Source of the DNA: an uncultured Pleurocapsa sp.
GTDB taxonomy: Bacteria > Cyanobacteriota > Cyanobacteriia > Cyanobacteriales > Xenococcaceae
Direction: 5' to 3'
Assembly: GCA_937884735.1 (NCBI GenBank)
Contig: CAKZYI010000577.1
Location: 1 to 6,619 of the forward strand
Length of the DNA stretch: 6,619 nt
The notes beneath the pieces were generated by a model. It saw only the letters and a program-made list of their open reading frames with translations, had not been told where the DNA came from and searched no databases. The position numbers and the translations under genes are program-made. This document shows, piece by piece, positions 1-6,201 of this stretch (positions are counted from its first letter, which is position 1; every line of letters starts with the position of its first letter).

Positions 1-105
1 GCGAGCATAATTTTTTATATTATTGTACAGCGATATCTTTTCTTTTTGTTTGTCTCTATATTATTGCGACGTATTCTCAGCTTTTATAGTGGCTTGTGGC
101 TTTAT

Positions 106-435
106 TTAACGTGAGTTCGGGTCAACAAGATTAGTTTGTTATGGTAGCTATTAGCAACGAACAGAGTTCGTTGCAGAGCGAAGCTCTGGGCGCAGCAAAG
201 CTGTCGCGCCATTAGCGCAGCCAAGTCGCATAGCGACTTCGACAAGCTGACGACGGTCGTCGTCCCAGAACTCTCCAGAGTTCGGCTGCCGACTTCGCTT
301 CGCGAAGGCGAATCGCTCCACGCGATTGCTTTTAAGAGATTCTTCAATCTTCTAAATCTACAAACTAGCTTAGAAAAAGTAGTTTTTGAGTTGTTTGTGT
401 AGTAAAGCCTTCAGCTTATCCCGAATTCACGTTAA
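106..435. mobile_element. Small element bounded by inverted repeats (MITE-like or insertion-sequence remnant)
   Basis: TTAACGTGAGTTCGGG at 106-121 is matched in inverted orientation by CCCGAATTCACGTTAA at 420-435, 15 of 16 positions. The repeats enclose about 300 bp with no transposase-like reading frame. This size and structure fit a non-autonomous miniature element or the shell of a decayed insertion sequence; the family was not identified. No target duplication is certain: the outermost TTAA on each side could be one, but it is also part of the palindrome. The right edge lies only 20 bp from the stop codon of the cupin gene, so the element sits in the 3' region of that operon. The flanks (1-105 and 436-454) are AT-rich and show nothing recognisable. 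Confidence 0.5.
154..327. repeat. Tandem cluster of short GC-rich hairpins (iterated palindromes)
   Basis: Consecutive short perfect inverted repeats follow one another almost without gaps. They are GCAACGAAC-AGA-GTTCGTTGC (154-174), CAGAGC-GAA-GCTCTG (174-188), AAGTCGC-ATA-GCGACTT (223-239), GACGAC-G-GTCGTC (249-261), GAACTCT-CC-AGAGTTC (268-283), CTTCGC-TTC-GCGAAG (293-307) and AATCGC-TCCAC-GCGATT (311-327). An imperfect one lies near 189-210. Most loops are three bases or close to it. The block is clearly richer in GC than its surroundings and lies inside the element bounded by 106-435. Dispersed palindromes of this kind are common in cyanobacterial genomes. The 81-codon open frame across it is a by-product of the repeats. 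Confidence 0.75.
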
Positions 436-454
436 GTAATCAAAAGCAAATAAC

Positions 455-940
455 TTATTTGATATAGGGTGATAATTCTGGGAACAAATCGGGGAATGCG
501 GTTTGGAAATAATCTGCTGTAGCTAAATCCATATCGCGATAGTCGAAACCTGGTGCAACTGATTCACCCAAAAGCCCAAATTCGCCTTGTTCTAAAACTG
601 CTGCTTTCCAATATCCTCCAGGTACTAACAACTGTCCTGTTTCTCCCTGATTGAAGTTTAATCCCAACTTGGTCTTACTTAACTCTCCCGATGGACTTAA
701 AACGAAATAAGTAATTGCAGATCCTCCTTGAAAATAGTGCAGGATGTCTGATTGATTGCGATGAAAATGGTCAATAGAGCGATCGCTCGTTAGCATATAG
801 TAAATTGATGTGAGTATGCTGCGATCTTTTCCTGTTCTTTTTGTATCAACATTAATGTTCGAGCGATAAGTTTCTGCAAAATACCCCCCTTCAACATGTT
901 CGACCAAACCTAACTGTCTGATTATTTCCTCTTTGTTCAT
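455..940 (-). CDS. Cupin protein of the DUF985 (Cupin_5) family
   Basis: This 161-residue soluble protein has the usual length and landmarks of the DUF985 cupin family. Near the N-terminus is EGGYFAETYRS (residues 17-27). The core strand FHRNQSDILHYFQG (59-72) supplies candidate metal ligands, LVPGGYWKA (105-113) follows, and the closing VAPGFDYRDMDLA (128-140) is typical. Cupins form a small beta-barrel. The substrate of this family is not established, and suggestions range from sugar epimerase-like to regulatory roles. The ATG start overlaps the stop of the upstream peptidase gene in an ATGA, so translation is probably coupled and the two are almost certainly co-transcribed. No intrinsic terminator is visible after the stop; the hairpin-rich element starts 20 bp downstream. 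The family assignment is firm, the function unknown. Confidence 0.9.
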   Translation of the reverse strand: MNKEEIIRQLGLVEHVEGGYFAETYRSNINVDTKRTGKDRSILTSIYYMLTSDRSIDHFHRNQSDILHYFQGGSAITYFVLSPSGELSKTKLGLNFNQGETGQLLVPGGYWKAAVLEQGEFGLLGESVAPGFDYRDMDLATADYFQTAFPDLFPELSPYIK

Positions 941-1560
941 TGATTTCTCAGATAAATTTTCCGAGTTTGAGCATCAAGAGAGATCCAACCTAAATCCTGT
1001 AGCCGAGTCGTAAGGTTGGAAATAGTCACCCCCAATTCTTCTGCCATCTTATATAAATGTTGCCATTTAGTTAAATCTTTATTCTGCTGTAACTCAGTTA
1101 ATATGTGTTGTGGCATCAGCAAACATCCTGCAAAGTACTGTGCCTGCCATTCTATTCTGGCTAAGTTACTACTACGACAAAGAAAAGGCTTTACTCGAAC
1201 ATCAACACCTCTACTCTTAAGTCTGATATAGCTTTCTACCTTTTTGGTATCGATATGTAGTACCCAGTGTCCAATTTCGTGGGCAATAGTAGATTCCCCA
1301 AAACCACCTCGAAGTTGCGGAATATTTTCGTTAATTTCAATCAGCTTTTCTAGGGGTAAAATACGCGCTGCGATCGCTCCTTCTTCATCTTCGGGAATAT
1401 TATCCCAAACAATATCTAAATCCAAAAATTCAGCAATAATGCTGGCATCGACTGGTAGCTCAGGTTGACTATCGGATTCTGCCATTTTTAACCATATATC
1501 TAAAGCGCGAGCTTCTATGTCGAGCTTAGAGATAAATTGAAAAGGACGAAAAACGCTCAC
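937..1560 (-). CDS. ImmA/IrrE-family zinc metallopeptidase
   Basis: This 207-residue protein carries the family's zinc motif HEIGH (residues 94-98; His94 and His98 ligands, Glu95 catalytic). The expected third ligand follows in EWQAQYFA (Glu137, residues 137-144), which matches the family's ExxANxFA pattern. All catalytic residues are therefore present and the enzyme looks active. ImmA and IrrE/PprI peptidases cleave a partner XRE-type repressor, as in ICEBs1 ImmR/ImmA and Deinococcus DdrO/IrrE. The likely substrate is the repressor encoded 22 bp upstream in the same operon; that is inferred from context. Translation starts at GTG, with AGGAG 11 bases upstream and GGGA directly before the start. 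The C-terminal part (about 155-207) contains a helix-turn-helix-like stretch, not assigned further. No signal peptide or membrane segment is visible. Confidence 0.92.
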   Translation of the reverse strand: MSVFRPFQFISKLDIEARALDIWLKMAESDSQPELPVDASIIAEFLDLDIVWDNIPEDEEGAIAARILPLEKLIEINENIPQLRGGFGESTIAHEIGHWVLHIDTKKVESYIRLKSRGVDVRVKPFLCRSSNLARIEWQAQYFAGCLLMPQHILTELQQNKDLTKWQHLYKMAEELGVTISNLTTRLQDLGWISLDAQTRKIYLRNQ

Positions 1561-1582
1561 TCCCTATGTTTCTCCTAACTGT

Positions 1583-1924
1583 TTATTTATCTTTAGTGGA
1601 AGCTTCACGAAATACTCTTTGAGCAAATTCAGGATTTTCTCTCATCCGACGAAACAAAGCTGGCATGTCTTTATAGTGCTGTTTGAGCAAATCTTCTTCC
1701 TGCTGCGGAATTCTTCCTGCTAAGAAAATCAATTCTTCCTCATTCAATTTTAAATGCTTTGCTAACCCACGAATTACTTCTTCTTTGGGTGCATAATCGG
1801 CGCGATTGTTTTCTAGCTTGGATAAATAAGTAAAATCTATCTTCAATAATTTAGCTAATTCTCTTTGAGAAAATTTAAGTTCTTTTCGTGCTTGACGGAT
1901 CGAGTTACCAAAATCGTTGTCCAC
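1583..1924 (-). CDS. XRE-family helix-turn-helix repressor, partner of the ImmA-like peptidase
   Basis: This 113-residue protein has an N-terminal Cro/C1-type DNA-binding domain (about residues 6-66). It is recognisable from IRQARKELKFSQRELAKLL followed by FTYLSKLENNR, the recognition-helix region, and closes with ELIFLAGRIP (63-72). The short C-terminal extension (about 73-113) is helical and charged, and is the plausible dimerisation or cleavage region. Translation starts at GTG, preceded by AGGA at 9 bases. It is the first gene of a three-gene operon with the zinc peptidase and the cupin. A promoter and an inverted repeat lie just upstream, so autorepression relieved by proteolysis is the expected mode of regulation, by analogy with ImmR/ImmA and DdrO/IrrE. 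Its target genes beyond its own operon cannot be read from this window. Confidence 0.9.
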   Translation of the reverse strand: MDNDFGNSIRQARKELKFSQRELAKLLKIDFTYLSKLENNRADYAPKEEVIRGLAKHLKLNEEELIFLAGRIPQQEEDLLKQHYKDMPALFRRMRENPEFAQRVFREASTKDK

Positions 1925-1945
1925 GTTATCTATTCCTAATAATCA

Positions 1946-1970
1946 AAACTATTTACTTACATCATAGTTT
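1946..1970. promoter_or_regulatory. Candidate operator for the XRE repressor
   Basis: A perfect 7 bp inverted repeat, AAACTAT (1946-1952) and ATAGTTT (1964-1970), is separated by 11 bp. It covers the -10 box and the predicted start of the operon promoter. A bound repressor dimer there would block transcription, which suits autoregulation. Binding is inferred from position and symmetry only. Confidence 0.4.
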
Positions 1971-1989
1971 AGCTTGAATAAACAATCAA
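1961..1989 (-). promoter_or_regulatory. Sigma-70-type promoter of the XRE-peptidase-cupin operon
   Basis: On the minus strand TTGATT (1984-1989) and TATGAT (1961-1966) are separated by exactly 17 bp. They match the -35 and -10 consensus at 4/6 and 5/6 positions. Transcription would start near 1954, giving a leader of about 30 bases that includes the AGGA ribosome-binding site at 1934-1937 and then the GTG start at 1924. Confidence 0.6.
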
Positions 1990-2011
1990 CAATTACTCAG
2001 CTTTTATATTA

Positions 2012-2041
2012 AGCAAGTGGAGTTCTAATTGCCCACTTGCT
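2012..2041 (-). terminator. Stem-loop downstream of the DUF4079 gene, probable terminator
   Basis: AGCAAGTGG (2012-2020) and CCACTTGCT (2033-2041) form a perfect 9 bp stem with a 12-base loop, about 30 bp past the DUF4079 stop codon. The sequence after the stem on the minus strand is only moderately rich in T (TTAATAT), so termination may be partial. The stem also lies just upstream of the operon promoter and would insulate it. Confidence 0.45.
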
Positions 2042-2070
2042 ATTAGTTTAATCCTTGACTTTATCTCTAT

Positions 2071-2511
2071 TCATTCTGATAAATATTTTTGAACTACTTC
2101 CCATCCCGTCCAAGAAACATAAGCCAAACCTACAAACAAAATGGCATTGATGGTGATGTGAAGGGATCGCGCCCAGCTATTTCGAGCATTAATTTGATTG
2201 GCACTCCAGGCAGAAAGAGAAACTAGACCTACTACAAACAAACCAGCCCAAAGATGAGGAGAATGCCCCAGGCTGCCATAATAGCCAACTGTTCCTACCA
2301 AACCAATCGCCAATAGCAGCATTACCAAAAATACAATAGTAATTCCACCAACATAGTGAGCATTTGCTAGCCAAGGAGGACGACCAATTCTGGTAGTGCG
2401 GGCATAAAACATCCAAGCTCCTGAAAAAAGTAGCAAAAGGTAAAATGCGATCGCGCCTCCCATTGCCCAAGCTGCAATTTTCCACAGCCACAAAAAAGAT
2501 GGTAAATTCAA
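2071..2511 (-). CDS. DUF4079 family four-helix membrane protein
   Basis: This 146-residue integral membrane protein has four predicted transmembrane segments, at about residues 8-36, 53-77, 85-103 and 117-137. They are joined by short loops containing RIGRPPWLANAHYVGG (41-56) and GHSPHLWAG (82-90). These motifs and the length fit DUF4079, a family found mainly in cyanobacteria and plastid-bearing organisms. Histidines at the helix ends (52, 83, 86, 118) could in principle bind haem, as in cytochrome b561-like four-helix proteins. That is a suggestion from the pattern only, and the family's role is unknown. Translation appears to start at TTG (2511), since the following residues match the usual N-terminus; another TTG lies four codons upstream. 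It is probably transcribed alone, between the terminator of the DUF1830 gene and the stem-loop at 2012-2041. Confidence 0.85.
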   Translation of the reverse strand: MNLPSFLWLWKIAAWAMGGAIAFYLLLLFSGAWMFYARTTRIGRPPWLANAHYVGGITIVFLVMLLLAIGLVGTVGYYGSLGHSPHLWAGLFVVGLVSLSAWSANQINARNSWARSLHITINAILFVGLAYVSWTGWEVVQKYLSE

Positions 2512-2539
2512 ATTCTTTACTCAAATAATTAATTGAATT

Positions 2540-2696
2540 CTTAGTATGGAATTCAAAGTCCTTACTTAGTATAGGAAAATGTTGATCGATAAAAAAAGGA
2601 ATTGCTAAGACTAACAATCCCTTTCTTTAGTATTTAAGCTAAAAAAGCAGTGGAGTACAAAAAATTCGATGGAGTATGCTCGACTTAGGTATAGGA
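2540..2696. repeat. Three imperfect direct repeats of CTTAGTATAGGA
   Basis: Copies lie at 2540-2550 (CTTAGTATGGA), 2565-2576 (CTTAGTATAGGA) and 2684-2696 (CTTAGGTATAGGA), with a weaker relative near 2622-2635. All are in the gap between the DUF1830 and DUF4079 genes. On the minus strand the middle copy contains TATACT (2568-2573), a possible -10 box for the DUF4079 gene, though no good -35 box accompanies it. Confidence 0.35.
2591..2624 (-). terminator. Rho-independent terminator of the DUF1830 gene
   Basis: Read on the minus strand, AAAGGGATTG (2624-2615) pairs with CAATTCCTTT (2604-2595) to form a 10 bp stem with one G-U pair and a 10-base loop. A run of seven T residues ends the structure (2597-2591). 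It lies about 125 bp past the DUF1830 stop codon and separates that gene from the DUF4079 gene. Confidence 0.75.
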
Positions 2697-2749
2697 CATT
2701 ATTAAATGAGGCGATCGCATAGTCAGCCAGAGATATAGTTTTCTTGCTG

Positions 2750-3118
2750 CTATACTGCAACGTTAAAAGAAGGAGCAATATTTTCTTGATTGGAGCTGTC
2801 ATCTTGATTCAGATCGACACTACTCTCATTCTTTGATTCTTGTCCAGCATTTCTCGTGTTAATTGCCTGTAATGCCAATTTAGTACATGGTATTGTGTCT
2901 GAAAGAATAGCACTTGCCATCATACCCGAATGTATTTCCAAAATTCCTTGAGGTTCTGATTCAAATACCAATCTTTGTCCAGGAAATACAACTCTTTCAA
3001 AATACCAATTGGCGATGTTAGTGATACGTGCCACTTGGATCTGACTAGTCGCGTTTACATAACAGCAAAGAATGTGATTATTTTCGTCATTTGGGAGGGG
3101 GTCTAAAATCTGTGACAT
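2750..3118 (-). CDS. DUF1830 domain-containing protein
   Basis: This 122-residue protein has its conserved part in residues 5-82. The run ILCCYVNATSQIQVARI (16-32), the segment WYFERVVFPGQRLVFE (38-53) and EIHSGMMASAILSDTIPC (61-78) mark it as DUF1830, a small cyanobacterial family of unknown function. Cys18, Cys19 and Cys78 stand out, but no metal site can be claimed. The tail (about 88-122) is a low-complexity stretch rich in Ser, Asn, Gln, Asp and Glu, probably disordered. No membrane segment or signal peptide is visible, so it is likely cytoplasmic. The ATG start is favoured because SQILDPLP is the usual family N-terminus; no Shine-Dalgarno sequence precedes it. It stands alone, diverging from the radical SAM gene, and ends before a strong terminator. 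Confidence 0.88.
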   Translation of the reverse strand: MSQILDPLPNDENNHILCCYVNATSQIQVARITNIANWYFERVVFPGQRLVFESEPQGILEIHSGMMASAILSDTIPCTKLALQAINTRNAGQESKNESSVDLNQDDSSNQENIAPSFNVAV

Positions 3119-3537
3119 AAAAGTGAAGAGATTTAAAATTGAGTTTTTTATTGCTATATATAAGCTAGCATTGCTCGATCCCTAATAGCTGTAAAACTAG
3201 CTACCGATAGATATTTATCTGATTTTTTGTTGATTAAATTCTTAAACTTGCTTTTAATATTTTCTTAATATATGTTGCAAATTGCCTACAAATATTGGAT
3301 TGGATCTAGAGTAAAACAATCGAAGGTTGTTTTTAGGTATATTTATTTACAGAAAGATAAGAATTTTTTATTCAAAGACCACCATAAATGTGAACTCGTT
3401 CTGAGATCTGGTTGATTGTGGTAAATATTATCGCTAAAGTTAAGTTATATGAATAAATTATGGCTATTGAGGACGAACAATTGATTTTGCACCGTCCACC
3501 AACTAATAAAACTTGCAAAACTTAACATTATAAAACC
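3119..3537. promoter_or_regulatory. Divergent intergenic region between the DUF1830 and radical SAM genes
   Basis: This 419 bp AT-rich stretch has no convincing gene and must hold the promoters of both flanking genes. On the minus side an AT-rich TATATATA (about 3154-3163) could serve as a -10 region for DUF1830. On the plus side TTGATT (3481-3486), 17 bp from TAATAA (3504-3509), is a weak candidate for the radical SAM gene. A symmetrical 9 bp hairpin lies at 3313-3333 and is listed separately. Neither flanking start codon has a clear Shine-Dalgarno sequence. Confidence 0.4.
3313..3333. promoter_or_regulatory. AT-rich hairpin or operator-like palindrome upstream of the radical SAM gene
   Basis: AAAACAATC (3313-3321) and GGTTGTTTT (3325-3333) pair over 9 positions, with one G-T pair and a GAA loop. 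It stands about 205 bp ahead of the radical SAM start. It could be a binding site for a dimeric regulator or a structure in a long leader RNA; the stem is too AT-rich to be a convincing terminator. Confidence 0.3.
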
Positions 3538-5109
3538 ATGACTCAGCGAATTCTCTATGTTCGTCTCCCGTGTAACCCAATTTTTCCGATTGGAGTAGTT
3601 TATTTATCAGACCACGTTCACAAGCTTTTCCCTGAAGTTAAACAAAAAATATTCGATCTAGGGACTGTTCCTCCGCTGGATTTTAATCGTGCTCTAGACA
3701 AATGTATTGATGAATTCAAGCCTTCTTTACTGGTGTTCTCTTGGAGAGATATCCAGATTTATGCTCCTGTTGGAGGTAGAGGAGGCAATCCTTTACAAAA
3801 TGCCTTTGAATTTTACTATGCCAAGAATCCCTTGATTAAATTACGAGGTGCTTTGGGTGGTTTGAAGGTGGCTACTGCCTACTATGGAGAACTATGGCGC
3901 AACACGGGCTTAATTAAAAGAGGATTGAATAGAGCAAAACAATATAGTCCTAATGCTCGCGCTGTCGTCGGTGGTGGTGCTGTCAGTGTATTCTACGAGC
4001 AGTTACAACAAGACTTACCCAAAGACACAATTGTATCCGTGGGTGAAGGCGAGCAATTATTAGAAAAACTTTTGAACAATCAAGAGTTTCGTGACGAACG
4101 TTGTTATGTTGTTGGGGAAAATAGTATTAGGGAAAAACTAATCCATGAATGGCCTACTCCCATCGAAAAAACAGCCTGTAATTACGACTACATAGAAACC
4201 ATTTGGCCTGAATTTAACTATTATCTTCAAGAGAATGATTTTTACATCGGAGTACAAACTAAACGAGGCTGTCCTCACAACTGTTGCTATTGCGTCTATA
4301 CCGTAGTTGAAGGAAAGCAGGTGCGAATCAATCCTGCGGACGAAGTTGTCAAAGAAATGCGTCAGCTTTACGATAGAGGAATTCGTAACTTCTGGTTTAC
4401 AGATGCTCAGTTTATTCCTGCCAAAAAGTATATTCCTGATGCCATTGAACTACTGCAAAAAATAGTTGATTCGGGCATGGAAGATATTCATTGGGCAGCA
4501 TACATTAGAGCCGATAATGTTACCGCTGAGTTGGCAGATCTGATGGTGCAAACAGGAATGAACTATTTTGAAATTGGCATTACCAGTGGCTCGCAAGAAC
4601 TAGTTCGTAAGATGCGAATGGGTTACAATCTGAAGACTGTGTTGCAAAACTGTCGCGATCTCAAAGCTGCTGGATTTAATGATGTAGTCTCGGTTAACTA
4701 TTCCTTCAACGTAATTGATGAAACCGAAAAGACTATTCGGCAAACCATCGCATATCATCGAGAGTTAGAAGCAATTTTTGGCGTAGATAAAGTAGAACCA
4801 GCTATCTTTTTTATTGGTTTACAACCCCATACTCATTTAGAAGACTATGCCTTTGAGAAAGAAATTCTCAAACCTGGGTATAATCCTATGAGTCTCATGC
4901 CTTGGACAGCTAAAAAGCTGCTCTGGAATCCCGAACCTTTAGGATCTTTCTTCGGTGAAGTATGCTTACAAGCCTGGAAAGAAAACCCCAATGATTTTGG
5001 TCGTCAGGTGATGAAAATTCTAGAGAATAAGTTAGGTAAAGCTCCCCTAGAAGAAGCGTTGACTGCCCCTGTAAAATCAGATAAAAAGAAAATGGCTGCT
5101 CCCGTTTAA
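3538..5109 (+). CDS. B12-binding-type radical SAM protein of the cyanobacterial photosystem II high-light acclimation group
   Basis: This 523-residue protein has an N-terminal Rossmann-like region (about 1-200) resembling cobalamin-binding domains, including AVVGGGAVSV (142-151) and VGEGE (168-172). A radical SAM core follows, from about 236 to 430. The cluster motif is CPHNCCYC with Cys245, Cys249 and Cys252 in CxxxCxxC spacing. FEIGITSGSQELVRKM (344-359) is the usual SAM-binding and strand region. The C-terminal part (430-523) ends in a Lys/Ala-rich tail. It resembles BchE-like proteins, and close cyanobacterial relatives are, as I recall, named photosystem II high light acclimation radical SAM proteins; the reaction is unknown. 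No DxHxxG cobalamin-ligand motif is visible, so a base-off histidine-ligated cobalamin is doubtful. The ATG start fits the conserved LYVRLPCNPIFPIG N-terminus. The next gene starts 96 bp downstream. Confidence 0.88.
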   Translation: MTQRILYVRLPCNPIFPIGVVYLSDHVHKLFPEVKQKIFDLGTVPPLDFNRALDKCIDEFKPSLLVFSWRDIQIYAPVGGRGGNPLQNAFEFYYAKNPLIKLRGALGGLKVATAYYGELWRNTGLIKRGLNRAKQYSPNARAVVGGGAVSVFYEQLQQDLPKDTIVSVGEGEQLLEKLLNNQEFRDERCYVVGENSIREKLIHEWPTPIEKTACNYDYIETIWPEFNYYLQENDFYIGVQTKRGCPHNCCYCVYTVVEGKQVRINPADEVVKEMRQLYDRGIRNFWFTDAQFIPAKKYIPDAIELLQKIVDSGMEDIHWAAYIRADNVTAELADLMVQTGMNYFEIGITSGSQELVRKMRMGYNLKTVLQNCRDLKAAGFNDVVSVNYSFNVIDETEKTIRQTIAYHRELEAIFGVDKVEPAIFFIGLQPHTHLEDYAFEKEILKPGYNPMSLMPWTAKKLLWNPEPLGSFFGEVCLQAWKENPNDFGRQVMKILENKLGKAPLEEALTAPVKSDKKKMAAPV

Positions 5110-5124
5110 AAAACAAATTTTATC

Positions 5125-5157
5125 TTAACCAACAAATGTATCGAGGGTGATGGTTAA
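5125..5157. promoter_or_regulatory. Inverted repeat between the radical SAM and DICT genes
   Basis: TTAACCA (5125-5131) and TGGTTAA (5151-5157) form a perfect 7 bp inverted repeat with a 19-base spacer, and no T-run follows. It may be a protein-binding site ahead of the DICT gene or a weak RNA hairpin; there is no further support. Confidence 0.25.
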
Positions 5158-5205
5158 CACCAAACTAAGCGATCGCATTTTATTTTAAAAAAATCAATTT
5201 TTACT

Positions 5206-6201
5206 ATGCTGGAAGGTTCGATATTAAGAAGATTAGATGAGGCTCATCGTGAGGGCAAACAGCCCTTGAATTTGGGAGTCTACTATAAAAACACCTTGGT
5301 GGCGTTATGTCATGCTTTAGAAGATTTTATACTGGAATCTGATAGCGCGCCTATCGTGATTACGGCTTTTCAGCGTGGTAAATGGTATCTAGAAGAAGCA
5401 GATCGCTATAGTGATTTGGCTGCTAAGTCTCAGCAAATTGCCATTATGGCAACTTCTGATGCTGGGTTTGACAGTCATCCAACCAGCAAGAAACACAATG
5501 TCGATTTGGTAGAGCTTGATCCAGAAGATCCTGTAGCGGAAGAATGGCACTTGATGATTATTTCTCCTACCTACACGGCAATGGTACTGTGTCAGGAACT
5601 ATCAGATGAAGACTATGGTGGTAATAAGCCAAAAGAAGACTTAGAGCGCAAATTCTATGGATTCTGGACATTTGAACCAGCCTTAGTTCGTGAAACCGTT
5701 GAACTAGCCATAGGGCATATCAAAGGCTATAAACCAGAGTTATCTCAGCTTTTGATGGAGAAAGTAACCCAGATGAATAAGGAAGCTGGGATCAGACAAA
5801 GAGATGATTTGGATGCAGTAGTTGCCCAAGTGGTTAAGTATCTGCAAAATAGCCAAAAAGATCTTCACCATCCAGAAAAAGCTGGCAGCTTTAGTGGTTT
5901 CAAAGACTTAAATGAAAATATTGTTTCCAACGAAATGCAAGCCTTTATGAGAATGGCACAGCTATTGGATGCAACAGATGTTAGTAATCCGATGGCAGCT
6001 TCGGAAGTTGCAGCTATGGCAGAAGCGATGTCCCAATTGTTGGATCTTCCTGCTTGGCAAGCCAAACGTCTTTATTTATCTGGGTTGCTTCACCGTGTGG
6101 GTTTACCAGAAGTAACGAAAGACCGTAATAAACAGTCTCAGATACAACAAGAAGCCTGGATAAAAGCGGTTCTTCGCCCAAAGCCTCAGTATTGCGAGTA
6201 A
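5206..6201 (+). CDS. DICT sensory domain protein, N-terminal part (frame 1)
   Basis: This 331-codon frame begins MLEGSILRRL and contains a DICT domain (about residues 15-165), with LGVYYKNTLVALCHALED (23-40), VITAFQRGKWYLEEADRY (51-68) and EEWHLMII (112-119) as its most recognisable parts. DICT domains occur next to diguanylate cyclase, phosphodiesterase and two-component domains and are thought to sense signals, possibly light-related; the ligand is unknown. A helical stretch (160-250) leads into the first helices of an HD-GYP-like domain, RLYLSGLLHRVGLPE (288-302). The metal-binding HD pair reads HR (296-297) there, so this half of the site is lost. The last residues before the TAA (about 320-331) probably do not belong to the native protein. 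ATG is taken as the start; no Shine-Dalgarno sequence is visible. Confidence 0.82.
   Translation: MLEGSILRRLDEAHREGKQPLNLGVYYKNTLVALCHALEDFILESDSAPIVITAFQRGKWYLEEADRYSDLAAKSQQIAIMATSDAGFDSHPTSKKHNVDLVELDPEDPVAEEWHLMIISPTYTAMVLCQELSDEDYGGNKPKEDLERKFYGFWTFEPALVRETVELAIGHIKGYKPELSQLLMEKVTQMNKEAGIRQRDDLDAVVAQVVKYLQNSQKDLHHPEKAGSFSGFKDLNENIVSNEMQAFMRMAQLLDATDVSNPMAASEVAAMAEAMSQLLDLPAWQAKRLYLSGLLHRVGLPEVTKDRNKQSQIQQEAWIKAVLRPKPQYCE

Noticed and set aside
102..347. 81-codon minus-strand open frame in the left intergenic region
   Set aside because: It translates the palindrome cluster and the left inverted repeat, resembles no protein family, and is kept open by the repeats' composition.
1016..1468. 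Two plus-strand open frames (1016-1231 and 1244-1468)
   Set aside because: Both are antisense to the peptidase gene, whose zinc motif and length are unmistakable.
76..2008. Direct repeat CTCAGCTTTTATA at 76-88 and 1996-2008, roughly flanking the XRE-peptidase-cupin operon
   Set aside because: A 13-base match in a 6.6 kb AT-rich window is near chance expectation, and there is no further similarity around it.
2189..2617. 142-codon minus-strand open frame overlapping the DUF4079 gene
   Set aside because: It is a different frame of a well-recognised membrane protein gene and runs into the DUF1830 terminator.
2611..2802. 63-codon minus-strand open frame
   Set aside because: It overlaps the 3' end of DUF1830 in another frame and ends within the terminator hairpin; no family features.
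3460..3525. 21-codon ORF (starts MAIEDEQLIL) just before the radical SAM gene, possible leader peptide
   Set aside because: Too short to judge, no Shine-Dalgarno sequence, and no attenuator-like hairpins between it and the gene.
4910..5116. Minus-strand open frame opposite the radical SAM C-terminus
   Set aside because: Antisense shadow of a conserved gene; no recognisable features. The same applies to 5865-6065.
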